Assembly (NCBI GenBank): GCA_026929865.2
Contig: CM049415.1
Span: 849,001 to 913,000 of the forward strand
DNA length: 64,000 nt
Reading direction: 5' to 3'
From: Hyperoplus lanceolatus
Taxonomy: Eukaryota > Chordata > Actinopteri > Uranoscopiformes > Ammodytidae
A program made the position numbers and the translations under genes. Positions within the stretch are counted from its first letter, which is position 1, and the number at the start of each line of letters is the position of its first letter. A model generated the notes under the pieces. The model was given only the letters and a program-made list of their open reading frames with translations. It had not been told where the DNA came from and did no database searches. Shown here in pieces: positions 25,001 to 38,851 of the stretch.

Positions 25001-28000
25001 TGTTATTCAGAAAATTCCACTCCAGGGTCATAGTGCACGACCCCATGAGGCCACACACAAAGTTTCAGGACATTCTGATGTGTAGTTTCAGAATAAAAGC
25101 CCACTTGATATTGAAAATATGAGAGAAATTAGATATGATTTTGGATTCAATTTAAAGCGCCCTGTTATTCCAGAGTCATTCAACTCCAGGGTCAAAGTTC
25201 ACAACCCCATGAGGTCACCCCATGAGGTCACCCTGAAAGTACACATCAGAATGTCCTGAATCTTCTTGTGTGACCTCATGGGGTTGTGAATTATGACCCT
25301 GCAGTGGAATGACTCTGGAATAACAGGGCGTTTTTTTTTTTAAATTGAATCCAAAATCATATCTAATTTCTCTCATATTTTCAATATCTAGTGGGCTTTT
25401 ATTTTGAAACTACACATCAGAATGTCCTGAAAGTTCTTGGGGGACCTCATGGGGTTGTGAACTATGACCCTGGAGTGGAATGACTCTAGAATAACAGGGC
25501 GTTTTTTTTAAATTGAATCCAAAATCATATCTAATTTCTCTCGTATTTTCAATATCTAGTGGGATTTTATTCTGAAACTACACATCAGAATGTCCTGAAA
25601 CTTTTTGGGGGACCTCATGGGGTCGTGGACTATGACCCTGGAGTGGAATGACTCTGGAATAACAGGGCGTTTTTTTTTAAATTGAATCCAAAATCATATC
25701 TAATTTCTCTCATATTTTCAATATCTAGTGGGCTTTTATTCTGAAACTACACATCAGAATGTCCTGAAACTTCTTGGGTGACCTTATGGGGTCGTGGACT
25801 ATGACCCTGGAGTGGAATGACTCTGGAATAACAGGGCGTTTTTTTTAAAATTGAATCCAAAATCATATCTAATTTCTCTCATATTTTCAATATCTAGTGG
25901 GCTTTTATTCTGAAACTACACATCAGAATGTCCTGAAACTTCTTGGGTGACCTTATGGGGTTGTGAACTATGACCCTGGAGTGGAATGACTCTGGAATAA
26001 CAGGGCGTTTTTTTTAAATTGAATCCAAAATCATATCTAATTTCTCTCATATTTTCAATATCTAGTGGGCTTTTATTCTGAAACTACACATCAGAATGTC
26101 CTGAAACTTTTGTGTGGGCTGATCGGGGGTCGTGGACTATGACGCTGGAGTGGAATGACTCTGGAATAACAGGGCGTTTTTTTAAAAATTGAATCCAAAA
26201 TCATATCTAATTTCTCTCATATTTTCAATATCTAGTGGGCTTTTATTTTGAAACTACACATCAGAATGTCCTGAAACTTCTTGGGTGACCTTATGGGGTT
26301 GTGAACTATGACCCTGGAGTGGAATGACTCTGGAATAACAGGGTTTTTTTTTTAAATTGAATCCAAAATCATATCTAATTTCTCTCATATTTTCAATATC
26401 TAGTGGGCTTTTATTTTGAAACTACACATCAGAATGTCCTGAAACTTTTGGGTGACCTTATGGGGTTGTGAACTATGACCCTGGAGTGGAATGACTCTGG
26501 AATAACAGGGTGTTTTTTTAAAAATTGAATCCAAAATCATATCTAATTTCTCTGATATTTTCAATATCAAGTGGGCTTTTATTTTGAAAGTACACATCAG
26601 AATGTCCTGAAACTTTTTGTGTGGCCTCATGGGGTCGTGAACTATGACCCTGGAGTGGAATGACTCTGGAATAACAGGGTGTTTTTTTTTATTGAATCCA
26701 AAATCATATCTAATTTTGAAAATATGAGAGAAATTAGATATGATTTTGGATTCAATTAAAAAAACGCCCTGTTATTCCAGAGAAATTCAACTCCAGGGTC
26801 AAAGTTCACAACCCCATGAGGTCACCCCATGAGGTCACCTTAGGACACATCAGAATGTCCTGAATCTTCTTGTGTGACCTCATGGGGTTGTGAATTATGA
26901 CCCTGCAGTGGAATGACTCTGGAATAACAGGGTGTTTTTTTTAAAAATTGAATCCAAAATCATATCTAATTTCTCTCATATTTTCAATATCTAGTGGGCT
27001 TTTATTCTGAAACTACACATCAGAATGTCCTGAAACTTCTTGGGGGACCTCATGGGGTCGTGAACTATGACCCTGGAGTGGAATGACTCTGGAATAACAG
27101 GGCGTTTTTTTTAAATTGAATCCAAAATCACATCTAATTTCTCTCATATTTTCAATATCAAGTGGGCTTTTATTTTGAAACTACACATCAGAATGTCCTG
27201 AAACTTCTTGGGGGACCTCATGGGGTTGTTAACTATGACCCTGGAGTGGAATGACTCTGGAATAACAGGGCGTTTTTTTTAAATTGAATCCAAAATCATA
27301 TCTAATTTCTCTCATATTTTCAACATCTAGTGGGCTTTTATTCTGAAACTACACATCAGAATGTCCTGAAACTTTTTGTGTGGCCTCATGGGGTCGTGGA
27401 CTATGACCCTGGAGTGGAATGACTCTGGAATAACAGGGAGTTTTTTTAAAAATTCAATCCAAAATCATATGTAATTTCTCTCATATTTTCAACATCTAGT
27501 GGGCTTTTATTTTGAAACTACACATCAGAATGTCCTGAAACTTTTTGTGTGGCCTCATGGGGTCGTGAACTATGACCCTGGAGTGGAATGACTCTGGAAT
27601 AACAGGGAGTTCTTTTTTTAATTGAATCCAAAATCATATCTAATTTCTTTCATATTTTCAATATCTAGTGGGCTTTTATTCTGAAACTACACATCAGAAT
27701 GTCCTGAAACTTTTTGTGTGGCCTCATGGGGTCGTGGACTATGACCCTGGAGTGGAATGACTCTGGAATAACAGGGAGTTTTTTTTAAAATTGAATCCAA
27801 AATCATATCTAATTTCTCTCATATTTTCAATATCTAGTGGGCTTTTATTTTGAAACTACACATCAGAATGTCCTGAAACTTCTTGGGTGGCCTTATGGGG
27901 TTGTGAACTATGACCCTGGAGTGGAATGACTCTGGAATAACAGGGTGTTTTTTTAAAAATTGAATCCAAAATCATATCTAATTTCTCTGATATTTTCAAT

Positions 28001-31000
28001 ATCAAGTGGGCTTTTATTTTGAAACTACACATCAGAATGTCCTGAAACTTCTTGGGTGACCTCATGGGGTCGTGAACTATGACCCTGGACTGGAATGACT
28101 CTGGAATAACAGGGTGTTTTTTTTTTATTGAATCCAAAATCATATCTAATTTTGAAAATATGAGACAAATTAGATATGATTTTAATTAAAAAAACGCCCT
28201 GTTATTCCAGAAAATTCCACTCCAGGGTCATAGTTCACGACCCCATGAGGCCACACACAAGTTTCAGGACATTCTGATGTGTAGTTTCAGAATAAAAGCC
28301 CACTTGATATTGAAAATATGAGAGAAATTAGATATGATTTTGGATTCAATTTAAAAAAACGCCCTGTTATTCCAGAGTCATTCAACTCGAGGGTCAAAGT
28401 TCACAACCCCATGAGGTCACCCCATGAGGTCACCCTGAACGTACACATCAGAATGTCCTGAATCTTCTTGTGTGACCTCATGGGGTTGTGAATTATGACC
28501 CTGCAGTGGAATGACTCTGGAATAACAGGGTGTTTTTTTTAAAAATTGAATCCAAAATCATATCTAATTTCTCTCATATTTTCAATATCTAGTGGGCTTT
28601 TATTCTGAAACTACACATCAGAATGTCCTGAAACTTCTTGGGGGACCTCATGGGGTCGTGAACTATGACCCTGGAGTGGAATGACTCTGGAATAACAGGG
28701 CGTTTTTTTTTAAATTGAATCCAAAATCATATCTAATTTCTCTCATATTTTCAATATCTAGTGGGCTTTTATTTTGAAACTACACATCAGAATGTCCTAA
28801 AACTTCTTGGGTGACCTCATGGGGTTGTTAACTATGACCCTGGAGTGGAATGACTCTGGAATAACAGGGCCTTTTTTTAAATTGAATCCAAAATCATATC
28901 TAATTTCTCTCATATTTTCAACATCTAGTGGGCTTTTATTCTGAAACTACACATCAGAATGTCCTGAAACTTTTTGTGTGGCCTCGAGGGGTCGTGAACT
29001 ATGACCCTGGAGTGAAATGACTCTGGAATAACAGGGCGTTTTTTAAAAAATTGAATCCAAAATCATATGTAATTTCTCTCATATTTTCAACATCTAGTGC
29101 GCTTTAATTTTGAAACTACACATCAGAATGTCCTGAAACTTTTTGTGTGGCCTCATGGGGTCGTGAACTATGACCCTGGAGTGGAATGACTCTGGAATAA
29201 CAGGGCGTTTTTTAAAAAATTGAATCCAAAATCATATCTAATTTTGAAAATAAGAGACAAATTAGATATGATTTCGTGATTCAATAAAAAAAAAACGCCC
29301 TGTTATTCCAGAAAATTCCACTCCAGGGTCATAGTTCACAACCCCATGAGGCCACACACAAAGTTTCAGGACATTCTGATGTGTAGTTTCAGAATAAAAG
29401 CCCACTTCATATTGAAAATATGAGAGAAATTAGATATGATTTTTGATTCAACTAAAAAACGCCCTGTTATTCCAGAGTCATTCAACTCCAGGGTCAAAGT
29501 TCACAACCCCATGAGGTCACCCCATGAGGTCACCCTGAAAGTACACATCAGAATGTCCTGAATCTTCTTGTGTGACCTCATGGGGTTGTGAATTATGACC
29601 CTGCAGTGGAATGACTCTGGAATAACAGGGCGTTTTTTTTTTAAATTGAATCCAAAATCATATCTAATTTCTCTCATATTTTCAATATCTAGTGGGCTTT
29701 TATTTTGAAACTACACATCAGAATGTCCTGAAAGTTCTTGGGGGACCTCATGGGGTTGTGAACTATGACCCTGGAGTGGAATGACTCTGGAATAACAGGG
29801 CGTTTTTTTTTAAATTGAATCCAAAATCATATCTAATTTCTCTCATATTTTCAATATCTGGTGGGCTTTTATTCTGAAACTACACATCAGAATGTCCTGA
29901 AACTTTTTGTGTGGCCTCGAGGGGTCGTGGACTATGACGCTGGAGTGGAATGACTCTGGAATAACAGGGCGTTTTTTTAAAAATTGAATCCAAAATCATA
30001 TCTAATTTCTCTCATATTTTCAATATCTAGTGGGCTTTTATTTTGAAACTACAAATCAGAATGTCCTGAAACTTCTTGGGTGACCTTATGGGGTTGTGAA
30101 CTATGACCATGGAGTGGAATGACTCTGGAATAACAGGGCGTTTTTTTTTTAAATTGAATCCAAAATCATATCTAATTTCTCTCATATTTTCAATATCTAG
30201 TGGGCTTTTATTTTGAAACTACACATCAGAATGTCCTGAAACTTCTTGGGTGACCTTATGGGGTTGTGAACTATGACCCTGCAGTGGAATGACTCTGGAA
30301 TAACAGGGTGTTTTTTTTAAAAGTGAATCCAAAATCATATCTAATTTCTCTGATATTTTCAATATCAATTGGGCTTTTATTTTGAAAGTTCACATCAGAA
30401 TGTCCTGAAACTTTTTGTGTGGCCTCATGGGGTCGTGAACTATGACCCTGGAGTGGAATGACTCTGGAATAACAGGGTGTTTTTTATTTATTGAATCCAA
30501 AATCATATCTAATTTTGAAAATATGAGACAAATTAGATATGATTTCGGATTCAATTAAAAAAAAAACGTCCTGTTATTCCAGAAAAATTCCACTCCAGGG
30601 TCATAGTTCACGACCCCATGAGGCCACACACAAAGTTTCAGGACATTCTGATGTGTAGTTTCAGAATAAAAGCCCACTTGATATTGAAAATATGAGAGAA
30701 ATTAGATATGATTTTGGATTCAATTTAAAAAAAACGCCCTGTTATTCCAGAGTCATTCAACTCGAGGGTCAAAGTTCACAACCCCATGAGGTCAACCCAT
30801 GAGGTCACCCTGAACGTACACATCAGAATGTCCTGAATCTTCTTGTGTGACCTCATGGGGTTGTGAATTATGACCCTGCAGTGGAATGACTCTGGAATAA
30901 CAGGGTGTTTTTTTAAAAATTGAATCCAAAATCATATCTAATTTCTCTCATATTTTCAATATCTAGTGGGCTTTTATTCTGAAACTACACATCAGAATGT

Positions 31001-34000
31001 CCTGAAACTTCTTGGGGGACCTCATGGGGTCGTGAACTATGACCCTGGAGTGGAATGACTCTGGAATAACAGGGCGTTTTTTTTTAAATTGAATCCAAAA
31101 TCATATCTAATTTCTCTCATATTTTCAATATCTAGTGGGCTTTTATTTTGAAACTACACATCAGAATGTCCTGAAACTTCTTGGGTGACCTCATGGGGTT
31201 GTTAACTATGACCCTGGAGTGGAATGAATCTGGAATAACAGGGCTTTTTTTTTAAATTGAATCCAAAATCATATCTAATTTCTCTCATATTTTCAACATC
31301 TAGTGGGCTTTTATTCTGAAACTACACATCAGAATGTCCTGAAACTTTTTGTGTGGCCTCGAGGGGTCGTGGACTATGACCCTGGAGTGAAATGACTCTG
31401 GAATAACAGGGCGTTTTTTAAAAAATTGAATCCAAAATCATATGTAATTTCTCTCATATTTTCAACATCTAGTGCGCTTTAATTTTGAAACTACACATCA
31501 GAATGTCCTGAAACTTTTTGTGTGGCCTCATGGGGTCGTGAACTATGACCCTGGAGTGGAATGACTCTGGAATAACAGGGAGTTTTTTTAAAAATTGATT
31601 CCAAAATCATATCTAATTTATCTCATATTTTCAATATCTAGTGGGCTTTTATTTTGAAACTACACATCAGAATATCCTGAAACTTTTTGTGTGGCTTCAT
31701 GGGGTCGTGAACTATGACCCTGGAGTGGAATGACTATGGAATAACAGGGCGTTTTTTAAAAAATTGAATCCAAAATCATATCTAATTTTGAAAATAAGAG
31801 ACAAATTAGATATGATTTTGGATTCAAAAAAAAAACGCCCTGTTATTCCAGAAAATTCCACTCCAGGGTCATAGTTCACGACCCCTTGAGGCCACATACA
31901 AAAGTTTCAGGACATTCTGATGTGTAGTTTCAGAATAAAAGCCCACTTCATATTGAAAATATGAGAGAAATTAGATATGATTTTGGATTCAATTTAAAAA
32001 AAACGCCCTGTTATTCCAGAGTCATTCAACTCCAGGGTCAAAGTTCACAACCCCATGAGGTCACCCCATGAGGTCACCCTGAAAGTACACATCAGAATGT
32101 CCTGAATCTTCTTGTGTGACCTCATGGGGTTGTGAATTATGACCCTGCAGTGGAATGACTCTGGAATAACAGGGCGTTTTTTTTAAAATTGAATCCAAAA
32201 TCATATCTAATTTCTCTCATATTTTCAATATCTAGTGGGCTTTTATTTTGAAACTACACATCAGAATGTCCTGAAAGTTCTTGGGGGACCTCATGGGGAT
32301 GTGAACTATGACCCTGGAGTGGAATGACTCTGGAATAACAGGGCGTTTTTTTTTAAATTGAATCCAAAATCATATCTAATTTCTCTCATATTTTCAATAT
32401 CTAGTGGGCTTTTATTCTGAAACTACACATCAGAATGTCCTGAAACTTTTTGTGTGGCCTCGAGGGGTCGTGGACTATGACGCTGGAGTGGAATGACTCT
32501 GGAATAACAGGGCGTTTTTTTTTAAATTGAATCCAAAATCATATCTAATTTCTCTCATATTTTCAATATCTAGTGGGCTTTTATTTTGAAACTACACATC
32601 AGAATGTCCTGAAACTTCTTGGGTGACCTTATGGGGTTGTGAACTATGACCCTGGAGTGGAATGACTCTGGAATAACAGGGCGTTTTTTTAAAAATTGAA
32701 TCCAAAATCATATCTAATTTCTCTCATATTTTCAATATCTAGTGGGCTTTTATTCTGAAACTACACATCAGAATGTCCTGAAACTTTTTGTGTGGCCTCA
32801 TGGGGTCGTGAACTATGACCCTGGAGTGGAATGACTCTGGAATAACAGGGCGTTTTTAAAAAAAATTGAATCCAAAATCATATCTAATTTCTCTGATATT
32901 TTCGATATCAAGTGGGCTTTTATTTTGAAAGTACACATCAGAATATCCTGAAACCTTTTGTGTGGCTTCATGGGGTCGTGAACTATGACCCTGGAGTGGA
33001 ATGACTCTGGAATAACAGGGCGTTTTTTAAAAAATTGAATCCAAAATCATATCTAATTTTGAAAATAAGAGACGAATTAGATATGATTTCGGATTCAATA
33101 AAAAAAAACGCCCTGTTATTCCAGAGTCATTCAACTCCAGGGTCAAAGTTCACAACCCCATGAAGTCACCCCATGAGGTCACCCTGAAAGTACACATCAG
33201 AATGTCCTGAATCTTCTTGTGTGACCTCATGGGGTTGTGAATTATGACCCTGCAGTGGAATGACTCTGGAATAACAGGGCGTTTTTTTTTAAATTGAATC
33301 CAAAATCATATCTAATTTCTCTCATATTTTCAATATCTAGTGGGCTTTTATTTTGAAACTACACATCAGAATGTCCTGAAAGTTCTTGGGGGACCTCATG
33401 GGGTTGTGAACTATGACCCTGGAGTGGAATGACTCTGGAATAACAGGGGCGTTTTTTTTTAAATTGAATCCAAAATCATATCTAATTTCTCTCATATTTT
33501 CAATATCTAGTGGGCTTTTATTTTGAAACTACACATCAGAATGTCCTGAAACTTCTTGGGTGACCTCATGGGGTTGTGAACTATGACCCTGGAGTGGAAT
33601 GACTCTGGAATACCAGGGCGTTTTTTTTTAAATTGAATCCAAAATCATATCTAATTTCTCTCATATTTTCAATATCTAGTGGGCTTTTATTCTGAAACTA
33701 CACATCAGAATGTCCTGAAACTTTTTGTGTGGCCTCGAGGGGTCGTGGACTATGACGCTGGAGTGGAATGACTCTGGAATAACAGGGCGTTTTTTTTTAA
33801 ATTGAATCCAAAATCATATCTAATTTCTCTCATATTTTCAATATCTAGTGGGCTTTTATTCTGAAACTACACATCAGAATGTCCTGAAACTTTTTGTGTG
33901 GCCTCGAGGGGTCGTGGACTATGACGCTGGAGTGGAATGACTCTGGAATAACAGGGCGTTTTTTTTTAAATTAAATCCAAAATCATATCTAATTTCTCTC

Positions 34001-37000
34001 ATATTTTCAATATCTAGTGGGCTTTTATTCTGAAACTACACATCAGAATGTCCTGAAACTTTTTGTGTGGCCTCGAGGGGTCGTGGACTATGACGCTGGA
34101 GTGGAATGACTCTGGAATAACAGGGCGTTTTTTTTAAAATTGAATCCAAAATCATATCTAATTTCTCTCATATTTTCAATATCTAGTGGGCTTTTATTTT
34201 GAAACTACACATCAGAATGTCCTGAAACTTCTTGGGTGACCTTATGGGGTTGTGAACTATGACCCTGGAGTGGAATGACTCTGGAATAACAGGGCGTTTT
34301 TTTTTTAAATTGAATCCAAAATCATATCTAATTTCTCTGATATTTTCGATATCAAGTGGGCTTTTATTTTGAAAGTACACATCAGAATATCCTGAAACTT
34401 TTTGTGTGGCTTCATGGGGTCGTGAACTATGACCCTGGAGTGGAATGACTCTGGAATAACAGGGCGTTTTTTAAAAAATTGAATCCAAAATCATATCTAA
34501 TTTTGAAAATAAGAGACAAATTAGATATGATTTCGGATTCAATAAAAAAAACGCCCTGTTATTCCAGAGTCATTCAACTCCAGGGTCAAAGTTCACAACC
34601 CCATGAGGTCACCCCATGAGGTCACCCTGAAAGTACACATCAGAATGTCCTGAATCTTCTTGTGTGACCTCATGGGGTTGTGAATTATGACCCTGCAGTG
34701 GAATGACTCTGGAATAACAGGGCGTTTTTTTTTTAAATTGAATCCAAAATCATATCTAAATTCTCTCATATTTTCAATATCTAGTGGGCTTTTATTTTGA
34801 AACTACACATCAGAATGTCCTGAAAGTTCTTGGGGGACCTCATGGGGTTGTGAACTATGACCCTGGAGTGGAATGACTCTGGAATAACAGGGCGTTTTTT
34901 TTTAAATTGAATCCAAAATCATATCTAATTTCTCTCATATTTTCAATATCTAGTGGGCTTTTATTTTGAAACTACACATCAGAATGTCCTGAAACTTCTT
35001 GGGTGACCTCATGGGGTTGTGAACTATGACCCTGGAGTGGAATGACTCTGGAATAACAGGGCGTTTTTTTTTAAATTGAATCCAAAATCATATCTAATTT
35101 CTCTCATATTTTCAATATCTAGTGGGCTTTTATTCTGAAACTACACATCAGAATGTCCTGAAACTTTTTGTGTGGCCTCGAGGGGTCGTGGACTATGACG
35201 CTGGAGTGGAATGACTCTGGAATAACAGGGCGTTACTTTTTAAATTGAATCCAAAATCATATCTAATTTCTCTCATATTTTCAATATCTAGTGGGCTTTT
35301 ATTCTGAAACTACACATCAGAATGTCCTGAAACTTCTTGGGTGACCTTATGGGGTTGTGAACTATGACCCTGGAGTGGAATGACTCTGGAATAACAGGGC
35401 GTTTTTTTTTTAAATTGAATCCAAAATCATATCTAATTTCTCTCATATTTTCAATATCTAGTGGGCTTTGATTCTGAAACTACACATCAGAATGTCCTGA
35501 AACTGTTTGTGTGGCCTCATGGGGTCGTGAACTATGACCCTGCAGTGGAATGACTCTGGAATAACAGGGCGTTTTTTTAAAAATTTAATCCAAAATCATA
35601 TCTAATTTCTCTCATATTTTCAATATCTAGTGGGCTTTTATTCTGAAACTACACATCAGAATGTCCTGAAACTTTTTGTGTGGCCTCATGGGGTCGTGAA
35701 CTATGACCCTGGAGTGGAATGACTCTGGAATAACAGGGCGTTTTTTAAAAAATTTAATCCAAAATCATATGTAATTTCTCTCATATTTTCAACATCTAGT
35801 GCGCTTTAATTTTGAAACTACACATCAGAATGTCCTGAAACTTTTTGTGTGGCCTCGAGGGGTTGTGGACTATGACGCCGGAGTAGAATGACTCTGGAAT
35901 AACAGGGTGTTTTTTTAAAAATTGAATCCAAAATCATATCTAATTTCTCTCATATTTTCAATATCTAGTGGGCTTTTATTTTGAAACTACACATCAGAAT
36001 GTCCTGAAACTTCTTGGGTGACTTTATGGGGTTGTGAACTATGACGCTGGAGTGGAATGACTCTGGAATAACAGGGCGTTTTTTTAAAAATGTAATCCAA
36101 AATCATATGTAATTTCTCTCATATTTTCAACATCTAGTGCGCTTAAATTTTGAAACTACACATCAGAATGTCCTGAAACTGTTTTTTTGGCCTCATGGGG
36201 TCGTGAACTATGACCCTGGAGTGGAATGACTCTGGAATAACAGGGCGTTTTTTTAAAAATTTAATCCAAAATCACATGTAATTTCTCTCATATTTTCAAC
36301 ATCTAGTGCGCTTTAATTTTGAAACTACACATCAGAATGTCCTGAAAATTTTTGTGTGGCCTCGAGGGGTCGTAGAATATGACGCTGGAGTGGAATGACT
36401 CTGCAATAACAGGGCGTTTCTTTTTTTAATTGAATCCAAAATCATATCTAATTTTGAAAATATGAGACAAATTAGATATGATTTCGGATTCAATTAAAAA
36501 AAAAACACCCTGTTATTCCAGAAAAATTCCACTCCAGGGTCATAGTTCACGACCCCATGAGGCCACACACAAAGTTTCAGGACATTCTGATGTGTAGTTT
36601 CAGAATAAAAGCCCACTTGATATTGAAAATATGAGAGAAATTAGATATGATTTTGGATTCAATTTAAAAAAAACGCCCTGTTATTCCAGAGTGATTCAAC
36701 TCCAGGGTCAAAGTTCACAACCCCATGAGGTCACCCCATGAGGTCACCCTGGAAGTACACATCAGAATGTCCTGAATCTTCTTGTGTGACCTCATGGGGT
36801 TGTGAATTATGACCCTGCAGTGGAATGACTCTGGAATAACAGGGTGTTTTTTTAAAAATTGAATCCAAAATCATATCTAATTTCTCTGATATTTTCAATA
36901 TCAAGTGGGCTTTTATTTTGAAAGTAAACATCAGAATATCCTGAAACTTTTTGTGTGGCTTCATGGGGTCGTGAACTATGACCCTGGAGTGGAATGACTC

Positions 37001-38658
37001 TGGAATAACAGGGCGTTTTTTTAAAAATTGAATCCAAAATCATATCTAATTTCTCTCATATTTTCAATATCTAGTGGGCTTTTATTCTGAAACTACACAT
37101 CAGAATGTCCTGAAACCTTTTGTGTGGCCTCATGGGGTCGTGAACTATGACCCTGGAGTGGAATGACTCTGGAATAACAGGGCGTTTTTTTTAAAATTGA
37201 ATCCAAAATCATATCTAATTTCTCTCATATTTTCAATATCTATTGGGCTTTTATTTTGAAACTACACATCAGAATGTCCTGAAAGTTCTTGGGGGACCTC
37301 ATGGGGTTGTGAACTATGACCCTGGAGTGGAATGACTCTGGAATAACAGGGCGTTTTTTTTTTAAATTGAATCCAAAATCATATCTAATTTCTCTCATAT
37401 TTGCAATATCTAGTGGGCTTTTATTTTGAAACTACACATCAGAATGTCCTGAAACTTCTTGGGTGACCTCATGGGGTTGTGAACTATGACCCTGGAGTGG
37501 AATGACTCTGGAATAACAGGGCGTTTTTTTTTTAAATTGAATCCAAAATCATATCTAATTTCTCTCATATTTACAATATCTAGTGGGCTTTTATTCTGAA
37601 ATTACACATCAGAATGTCCTGAAACTTCTTGGGGGACCTCATGGGGTCGTGAACTATGACCCTGGAGTGGAATGACTCTGGAATAACAGGGATTTTTTTT
37701 TTAAATTGAATCCAAAATCATATATAATTTCTCTCATATTTTCAATGTCTAGTGGGCTTTTATTTTGAAACTACACATCAGAATGTCCTGAAACTGTTTG
37801 TGTGGCCTCATGCTGTCGTGAACTATGACCCTGGAGTGGAATGACTCTGGAATAACAGGGCGTTTTTTTTTAAATTGAATCCAAAATCATATGTAATTTC
37901 TCTCATATTTTCAATATCTAGTGGGCTTTTATTCTGAAACTACACATCAGAATGTCCTGAAACTGTTTGTGTGGCCTCGAGGGGTCGTGGACTATGACGC
38001 TGGAGTGGAATGACTCTGGAATAACAGGGCTTTTTTTTAAAAATTGAATCCAAAATCATATCTAATTTCTCTCATATTTTCAATATCTAGTGGGCTTTTA
38101 TTTTGAAACTACACATCAGAATGTCCTGAAACTTCTTGGGGGACCTCATGGGGTTGTGAACTATGACCCTGGAGTGGAATGACTCTGGAATAACAGGGCG
38201 TTTTTTTTTAATTGAATCCAAAATCAAATCTAATTTTGAAAATATGAGACAAATTAGATATGATTTCGGATTCAATTAAAAAAAAAACGCTCTGTTATTC
38301 CAGAAAAATTCCACTCCAGGGTCATAGTTCACGACACCATGAGGCCACACACAAAGTTTCAGGACATTCTGATGTGTAGTTTCAGAATAAAAGCCCACTT
38401 GATATTGAAAATATGAGAGAAATTAGATATGATTTTGGATTCAATTTAAAAAAAACGCCCTGTTATTCCAGAGTGATTCAACTCCAGGGTCAAAGTTCAC
38501 AACCCCATGAGGTCACCCCATGAGGTCACCCTGAAAGTACACATCAGAATGTCCTGAATCTTCTTGTGTGACCTCATGGGGTTGTGAATTATGACCCTGC
38601 AGTGGAATGACTCTGGAATAACAGGGTGTTTTTTTAAAAATTGAATCCAAAATCATAT
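19010..38658. repeat. Satellite array, segment 2 (~170-bp monomer)
   Basis: Same satellite, resuming at TGGGGTTGTTAACTATGACC, which continues the monomer cut at 14104 with only about 2 bases lost. Inverted blocks start at about 21885, 24945, 28151, 29243, 30514, 31787, 36453 and 38235 (full type, about 290 bp) and at 20268, 26715, 33058 and 34500 (short type, about 130 bp). A scrambled block lies at 24001-24306. From 28151 to 34500 the blocks recur at 1092, 1271, 1273, 1271 and 1442 bp, the most regular higher-order stretch of the array. The segment ends inside a monomer at AATCATAT, where an L2 LINE is inserted. Confidence 0.97.
24001..24306. repeat. Scrambled inverted block
   Basis: The entry hairpin reads TTTTCAAAATATGAGAC in place of TTTTGAAAATATGAGAC. 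It is followed by a forward fragment (GTGGGATTTTTATTTTG) and then, from about 24090, inverted sequence with inserted pieces such as AAAAGAGATTCAGAATCC. The tail from about 24170 is a normal inverted monomer ending in the doubled CCCCATGAGGTCA. A similar patchwork lies near 22040-22110, where forward words (GGAGTGGAATGACTGG) sit inside an inverted block. Confidence 0.7.
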
Positions 38659-38768
38659 TGTATTGTATTGTAACCTTTATTTAACCTCGAAAGATCAATT
38701 GAGGGTGACCCTCTTTTACAATGACGTCGAGTACAGATACACAATATACAATGAGAATACATAACAAG

Positions 38769-38771
<3 letters not shown>

Positions 38772-38800
<29 letters not shown>
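38772..38800. repeat. (CA)n microsatellite in LINE B 3' UTR
   Basis: A pure run of about 14 CA units lies between the ORF2 stop and the tail repeats. It belongs to the element or grew in it after insertion. Confidence 0.95.
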
Positions 38801-38804
<4 letters not shown>

Positions 38805-38851
38805 ACAACAATTTAAAACATTCAGATCAATTGAATGAAATAAATAATAGC